NCBI GenBank assembly: GCA_039815415.1
Contig: JBCBZH010000148.1
Location: forward strand, 1 to 10,468
Reading direction: 5' to 3'
From: JBCBZH01 sp039815415
GTDB lineage: Bacteria; Bacteroidota; Rhodothermia; Rhodothermales; Rubricoccaceae
DNA length: 10,468 bases
The notes under the pieces are model-generated. The model ran no database searches. It was not told the DNA's origin and saw only the letters and a program-made list of their open reading frames with translations. The stretch's first letter is position 1; every line of letters starts with the position of its first letter. The position numbers and the translations under genes were made by a program. Below, piece after piece: positions 6,945 to 10,468 of the stretch.

Positions 6945-7958
6945 ATGGCAATCCAGATTGGCATCAACGGCTTTGGCCGGATCGGCCGCCTCGTGTTCCG
7001 CTCCATCCTCGAGCGCAAGGCCCACGGCGCCAGCTCGAACTTCGACGTGGTCGCTGTCAACGACCTCACCGACGCAGCGACCCTCGCGCACCTGTTTAAG
7101 TACGATTCCATCCACGGCGTCTACCCCGGCGAGGTCCGGGCCGAGGGCGACGAGCTGGTGATCGACGGCGACCGGTTCAAGGTGTTCTCCGAGCGGGATC
7201 CGTCCGCGCTTCCGTGGGGCGACCTCGGATGCGAGGTGGTCGTCGAGTCCACAGGCGTGTTCCGCACGCGCGAGAAAGCCGCGCTCCACCTCAAAGGCGG
7301 TGCGCAGAAGGTCGTGATCTCCGCCCCAGCGTCTGGCGACGTGGACGCCACCGTGGTCCTCGGTGTCAACGACGACATTCTGACCGGCGATGAGGAGGTG
7401 GTCTCGAACGCGAGCTGCACCACCAACTGCCTCGCCCCGATGGCGAAGGTGCTGGACGATGCATTCGGCTTGGAGCAAGGCTTCATGACGACCATCCACG
7501 CCTACACGGCTGACCAGAACATCCAGGACGCACCACACAAGGACCTTCGCCGGGCACGCGCAGCCGCCCTCTCCATCATCCCGACCACGACCGGAGCCGC
7601 CAAGGCCGTGGGTATTGTGCTCCCCGAGCTGGCGGGCAAGCTCGACGGCTTCGCGCTCCGCGTGCCCGTCCCCGACGGCTCGCTGACGGACTTCACGGCG
7701 GTTCTCAAGACGGAAGCCACGGCCGAGGACATCAACGCCGCGTACCTCGCAGCGGCGGAGGGCCCGATGAAGGGCATCCTCCAGTACAGCGAGGCGCCTC
7801 TGGTCTCCACCGACATCATCCACAACCCGCACTCCTGCATCCTCGATGCGCCGTCCACGATGGCCGAGGGCAAGCTGGCGAAGGTCGTCGGCTGGTACGA
7901 CAACGAGTGGGGCTACTCCTGCCGGACTGTGGACCTCGTCGAGCGCCTGATGGCGTAA
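6945..7958 (+). CDS. gap: Glyceraldehyde-3-phosphate dehydrogenase, type I
   Basis: 337 codons. Catalyses oxidative phosphorylation of glyceraldehyde 3-phosphate to 1,3-bisphosphoglycerate in cytoplasmic glycolysis/gluconeogenesis. Seen: Rossmann motif INGFGRIGR (7-15), NDLTD after the second strand (39-43; the Asp favours NAD), catalytic Cys158 in SNASCTTNC, His185 in TTIHAYT, PHKDLRRARAA (198-208), and the C-terminal WYDNEWGYS. Length is normal for the family. The frame is open upstream to 6864, but the start at 6945 fits all homologues (MxIQIGINGFGRIGR). The segment KAHGASSN (25-32) before the second strand is a small loop insertion partly encoded by a decamer copy (7028-7037); a second copy encodes PELAG at 7625-7634. 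The start is preceded by a long pyrimidine tract and no Shine-Dalgarno site. Followed at 93 bases by pgk, the next glycolytic enzyme. Confidence 0.98.
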   Translation: MAIQIGINGFGRIGRLVFRSILERKAHGASSNFDVVAVNDLTDAATLAHLFKYDSIHGVYPGEVRAEGDELVIDGDRFKVFSERDPSALPWGDLGCEVVVESTGVFRTREKAALHLKGGAQKVVISAPASGDVDATVVLGVNDDILTGDEEVVSNASCTTNCLAPMAKVLDDAFGLEQGFMTTIHAYTADQNIQDAPHKDLRRARAAALSIIPTTTGAAKAVGIVLPELAGKLDGFALRVPVPDGSLTDFTAVLKTEATAEDINAAYLAAAEGPMKGILQYSEAPLVSTDIIHNPHSCILDAPSTMAEGKLAKVVGWYDNEWGYSCRTVDLVERLMA

Positions 7959-7964
7959 GTGGGT

Positions 7965-8048
7965 GTTGGGATTTGGGGATTAGGGATTGGGGTCCTGCTA
8001 TGAAACCTCATCCCCAATCCCCAACCCCTATCCCCCCAATCCCCACCC
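7965..8048 (+). repeat. Inverted G-rich/C-rich repeat between gap and pgk, possible G-quadruplexes and long hairpin
   Basis: The left arm (7968-7992) reads GGG-ATTT-GGGG-ATTA-GGG-ATT-GGGG. The right arm (8012-8044), read on the minus strand, is GGGG-ATT-GGGGGG-ATA-GGGG-TT-GGGG-ATT-GGGG. The arms are imperfect complements. The inner part pairs ATTGGGG with CCCCAAT (7986-7992 with 8012-8018) and continues through three more pairs, then with bulges to about 7968/8034. The loop holds an in-frame ATG at 8000. Each arm has at least four G runs with short loops on its own strand, fitting the standard G-quadruplex pattern. It lies wholly in the leader of pgk and could separate or regulate gap and pgk expression. 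Confidence 0.75.
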
Positions 8049-8050
8049 TC

Positions 8051-9223
8051 ATGAACACCCTCTCTGACCTCAACGTCTCCGGCCAGCGCGTGCTGGTGCG
8101 CGTGGATTTCAACGTGCCGCTCGACGGCGACACGATCACAGACGACACCCGCATTCGAGGCGCACTGCCGACCCTCCAGGCTCTCCTCAATGCGGGCGCA
8201 CGCCCGATCCTGATGTCTCACCTGGGGCGCCCGAAGGGTGAGGTCAGACCGGAGTTCTCCCTCCGCCCTGTGGCCGGTCGACTCCGCGAGCTGCTGGGCG
8301 GGCCAGAGGTGGTGTTCTGCAAGCACACCGTCGGTCCAGACGCCGAAGCGTGCATCGCCAGCGCGCCGAACGGTGCCGTGGTGCTGCTGGAGAACACCCG
8401 CTTTCTTCCCGGAGAGACCAAGAACGACGCCGAGCTCGCGGGTCAGCTCGCCGAGCTGGCGGACGTTTTCGTGTCGGACGCCTTCGGGTCGGTCCATCGC
8501 GCACACGCCTCGACGGCGGGTGTGGCCGCTCACGTCAGCTCGACGGCCGCAGGCACGCTCCTGGAGCGCGAGCTGACGTTCCTGACGAAGGCGCTGGACG
8601 ATCCGGCGCGTCCGTTCGTCGCCATCCTCGGCGGCGCAAAGGTGTCGGACAAGATCGGAGTCATCGAGGCGCTGGCGCCAAAGGTGGACCGCCTGCTGAT
8701 CGGCGGTGCGATGGCCTACACCTTCCTCGCAGCCCAGGGTGAAGGCACCGGCACGTCGCTGATCGAAGAGGATCGGATCGACGATGCTCGTGCACTGCTA
8801 ACGCGGTTTGCCGACACTCTGATGATCCCAACGGACCACGTTGTCGCCGATGCCTTCGCAGCCGACGCCAGCTCGAAGACCGTGGTGGGAGCCATCCCGG
8901 ACGGCTGGATGGGCCTCGACATCGGTCGGGAAACGCGCGACGCCTACGTGGCCGAGATTCAGAAGGCCGAGACCGTGATCTGGAACGGCCCGATGGGCGT
9001 GTTCGAGATGGAGCCTTTCGCGCAGGGGACGCTGGCGGTCGCCAACGCGCTGGCGGAGACCACCACCAGTGGCGCGCTGACCGTGGTCGGCGGTGGTGAC
9101 TCTGTGGCCGCTATCCAACAGGCCGGTCTCGCGGATGCGGTCACCCACGTCTCCACGGGTGGCGGCGCCATGCTCGAGTTCATGGAAGGCCAGACTCTCC
9201 CCGGCGTCGCAGCGCTGGGGTAG
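8051..9223 (+). CDS. pgk: Phosphoglycerate kinase
   Basis: 390 codons. Transfers phosphate between 1,3-bisphosphoglycerate and ADP, the step after Gap. Seen: VRVDFNVP (16-23), SHLGRPKG (56-63), LLENTRF (112-118), DAFGSVHRAH (143-152), GGAKVSDKI (194-202), WNGPMGVFE (311-319), and the nucleotide-binding GGGDSVAA (347-354) and STGGGA (368-373). Domain order and length are typical, and nothing is missing. The start at 8051 fits homologues. An in-frame ATG at 8000, in the loop of the preceding inverted repeat, would add 17 Pro-rich residues (MKPHPQSPTP...), unusual for the family. The leader is CCCCACCCTC with no Shine-Dalgarno. Decamer copies encode AELAD (8452) and DASSK (8866). Gap lies 93 bases upstream; the next gene starts 9 bases after the stop, so an operon is likely. 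Confidence 0.98.
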   Translation: MNTLSDLNVSGQRVLVRVDFNVPLDGDTITDDTRIRGALPTLQALLNAGARPILMSHLGRPKGEVRPEFSLRPVAGRLRELLGGPEVVFCKHTVGPDAEACIASAPNGAVVLLENTRFLPGETKNDAELAGQLAELADVFVSDAFGSVHRAHASTAGVAAHVSSTAAGTLLERELTFLTKALDDPARPFVAILGGAKVSDKIGVIEALAPKVDRLLIGGAMAYTFLAAQGEGTGTSLIEEDRIDDARALLTRFADTLMIPTDHVVADAFAADASSKTVVGAIPDGWMGLDIGRETRDAYVAEIQKAETVIWNGPMGVFEMEPFAQGTLAVANALAETTTSGALTVVGGGDSVAAIQQAGLADAVTHVSTGGGAMLEFMEGQTLPGVAALG

Positions 9224-9232
9224 CCCCACCTC

Positions 9233-9850
9233 ATGCTGACCGCTCTCGACTTGCTCGGGACCTTTGTGTTCGCGCTCTCGGGAGCCCTTAAAGCCGTCCG
9301 CCATGAGCTGGACTGGCTCGGCGTGGCCGTGCTGGCTGCCCTTACTGGGGTCGGCGGGGGCATCGTACGGGATCTCTTGCTCGGCGACAATCCGCCCGCT
9401 GTGTTCCAGGACGAGCGGTTCTTCGTAGTGTGCCTCATCGGCGCCATCGTCGTCATCCGCGCGGCGCCTCATGTGGTGGCCCGCTGGAATCTCGTAATGG
9501 TCGCCGACGCCATCGGGCTGGGACTCTTCGCCGCCCTCGGAGCGGCCAAAGGGATCTCGCACGGCCTCGGCCCCATAGGAATCCTGCTCATGGGGACGCT
9601 GACGGCGGTCGGCGGGGGTGTCATCCGCGACATCCTCGTTGGTGAGCGACCGGCTGTGCTGTATAAAGACTTCTACGCGACGGCGGCCCTTGCGGGAGCT
9701 GGGGTTCTCATCGGGCTGGATGCCATCGGCGTGTCGCTGAGCCTCCAGCTCGTCCTCGCCGCGCTGGCGTGCTCCGCGCTTCGCTTCGTCGCCCTCATCC
9801 GCAACCTCCGACTCCCTCGAACCTCACTGCCTCCCCATGCAAGACACTGA
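9233..9850 (+). CDS. TRIC/UPF0126 family membrane protein, probable cation channel
   Basis: 205 codons, almost wholly hydrophobic, with about six to seven membrane segments. The protein is an internal duplication. Each half has the family motif: GVGGGIVRDLLLGDNPP (39-55) and AVGGGVIRDILVGERPA (125-141). The GGGxxRD kinks and the duplicated three-helix layout identify the UPF0126 (YadS/YicG) family, also called Gly_transporter in domain databases; structurally studied members are bacterial TRIC trimeric potassium-permeable channels. Which substrate this member carries cannot be read from the sequence. It begins 9 bases after pgk with leader CCCCACCTC, and its last 14 bases overlap the start of the mechanosensitive channel gene, so the two are probably translated from one transcript and may both serve ion or osmotic balance. 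Confidence 0.88.
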   Translation: MLTALDLLGTFVFALSGALKAVRHELDWLGVAVLAALTGVGGGIVRDLLLGDNPPAVFQDERFFVVCLIGAIVVIRAAPHVVARWNLVMVADAIGLGLFAALGAAKGISHGLGPIGILLMGTLTAVGGGVIRDILVGERPAVLYKDFYATAALAGAGVLIGLDAIGVSLSLQLVLAALACSALRFVALIRNLRLPRTSLPPHARH

Positions 9851-10468
9851 CTCCTCCGATGTTGCCTTTGGAGACAGCACCAGCAACGCCATTGAGGGCC
9901 TGACCTCCGCAGCAGGCGATGCCGCCGATAAGATCCTCGATGGCGCGTTCTGGTTCGGTGTCGGCCAGAACACGGTCGAGGTCGCCCTGATCGTCGGGCT
10001 GGCGCTGCTGGCCCTGACACTCATCAAGCGCTTGAAAGCGCGTTGGGTGGCTGAGGTAATGGACCGCCCCACGCTAGACAAGCGTCGCCAGCGCGTCCTC
10101 AGCGTCGCCGACCTCCTCGGCTCGTTGGCACGCTACGCCATCTGGACCATTGCTATCGTGATGGTGCTCACTACGGTCGGGCTGGAAGTGGGACCACTTC
10201 TCGCGGGCGCAGGCATCGCCGGGCTGGCGATCGGCTTCGGAGCGCAGACGCTCGTCAAAGACGTCATCTCTGGCATCTTCCACCTGTTCGACGACACCCT
10301 TGGCGTGGGCGATCTCATCCGTATCGGTGGCGATGTCGGGACCGTCGAGTACGTCGGTTTGCGCATCATCAAAGTCCGCAAGTTCGATGGTGAGCTGATG
10401 ATGATCCCGTCGGGCGAGCTCCGGACGTTCGGCAACCAGTCGGTCGGCTTTGCGCGCGTCATCACGAA
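9837..10468 (+). CDS. MscS-type mechanosensitive ion channel, 3' end beyond the window
   Basis: 210 codons visible, frame open at the window end. The N-terminus (1-35) is polar, rich in Asp, Ser and Ala. Membrane segments lie near 47-63 and 97-116, then the Gly/Ala-rich pore helix (GPLLAGAGIAGLAIGFGAQTLVKDVISGIF, about 119-148). The start of the beta domain follows: VGDLIRIGGDVGTVEYVGLRIIKVRKFDGELMMIPSGEL. The AGxGIAGLAIGFGAQ pore line and the GTVExxGLR segment are family marks of MscS channels, which open on membrane tension to release solutes during hypo-osmotic shock. Only two membrane segments precede the pore helix, so this is a small MscS form. The ATG at 9837 overlaps the preceding gene by 14 bases in another frame and follows the pyrimidine leader CTCCCC. 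The C-terminal domain cannot be judged. Confidence 0.9.
   Translation, partial: MQDTDSSDVAFGDSTSNAIEGLTSAAGDAADKILDGAFWFGVGQNTVEVALIVGLALLALTLIKRLKARWVAEVMDRPTLDKRRQRVLSVADLLGSLARYAIWTIAIVMVLTTVGLEVGPLLAGAGIAGLAIGFGAQTLVKDVISGIFHLFDDTLGVGDLIRIGGDVGTVEYVGLRIIKVRKFDGELMMIPSGELRTFGNQSVGFARVIT

Larger units (their letters stand above)
1557..10229. repeat. Dispersed decamer CGAGCTGGCG and variant CGGGCTGGCG (15 copies in all)
   Basis: Exact CGAGCTGGCG on the plus strand begins at 1557, 2527, 3664, 4457, 5487, 7625 and 8452. Its complement CGCCAGCTCG begins at 4308, 5963, 7028 and 8866. The variant CGGGCTGGCG is at 5979, 9995 and 10220, with its complement at 3361. Copies at 2527, 3664, 5963 and 5979 are intergenic. 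In genes the decamer is read in different frames (RQL, PAR, ASS, ELA, RAG), so no single favoured peptide explains it. The span given covers the first to the last copy, not a continuous element. Confidence 0.8.

Noticed and set aside
6807..7832. Open frame of 341 codons on the minus strand opposite gap
   Set aside because: Gap is certain by its motifs; the antisense translation is a mirror of its codon bias with no recognisable features.

Overview
The window comes from a high-GC bacterium with an outer membrane, shown by a LolD lipoprotein-sorting ATPase. No Shine-Dalgarno sites are evident. My best guess is the Bacteroidota/Rhodothermota group (marine, Rubricoccus/Rubrivirga/Salinibacter-like). 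This placement is inferred from general style (GC-rich coding, pyrimidine-rich leaders, YfgM-like TPR protein) and not from a marker gene.

Layout: positions 1-186 hold the edge of an unidentified minus-strand frame. Positions 187-1077 are visibly poorer in GC, and I see no convincing gene there. From 1078 to 6702 five genes run on the minus strand. In transcription order they are a YfgM-like membrane-anchored TPR protein, an NtrX-like sigma-54 activator, LolD (4-base overlap with the activator), quinolinate synthase NadA, and a membrane sensor histidine kinase with a degenerate receiver tail. A 242-bp divergent region (6703-6944) separates this block from a plus-strand group: gap (glyceraldehyde-3-phosphate dehydrogenase), pgk (phosphoglycerate kinase), a TRIC/UPF0126 channel-like protein, and an MscS-type mechanosensitive channel cut by the window end.

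Functionally, gap-pgk supplies two consecutive glycolytic steps. The two channel genes follow so closely (9-base gap, then a 14-base overlap) that cotranscription is likely. The minus-strand block mixes regulation (activator and kinase), envelope assembly (LolD, TPR protein) and NAD synthesis.

I see no classical defence, CRISPR or mobile system. The most unusual signals are non-coding. (1) The decamer CGAGCTGGCG occurs 11 times on both strands, in several reading frames and in intergenic gaps, with a CGGGCTGGCG variant four more times. (2) A long inverted repeat between gap and pgk has both arms matching G-quadruplex patterns on opposite strands. (3) An 11-base G tract lies in the histidine kinase reading frame. 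(4) Pyrimidine tracts directly precede most start codons.
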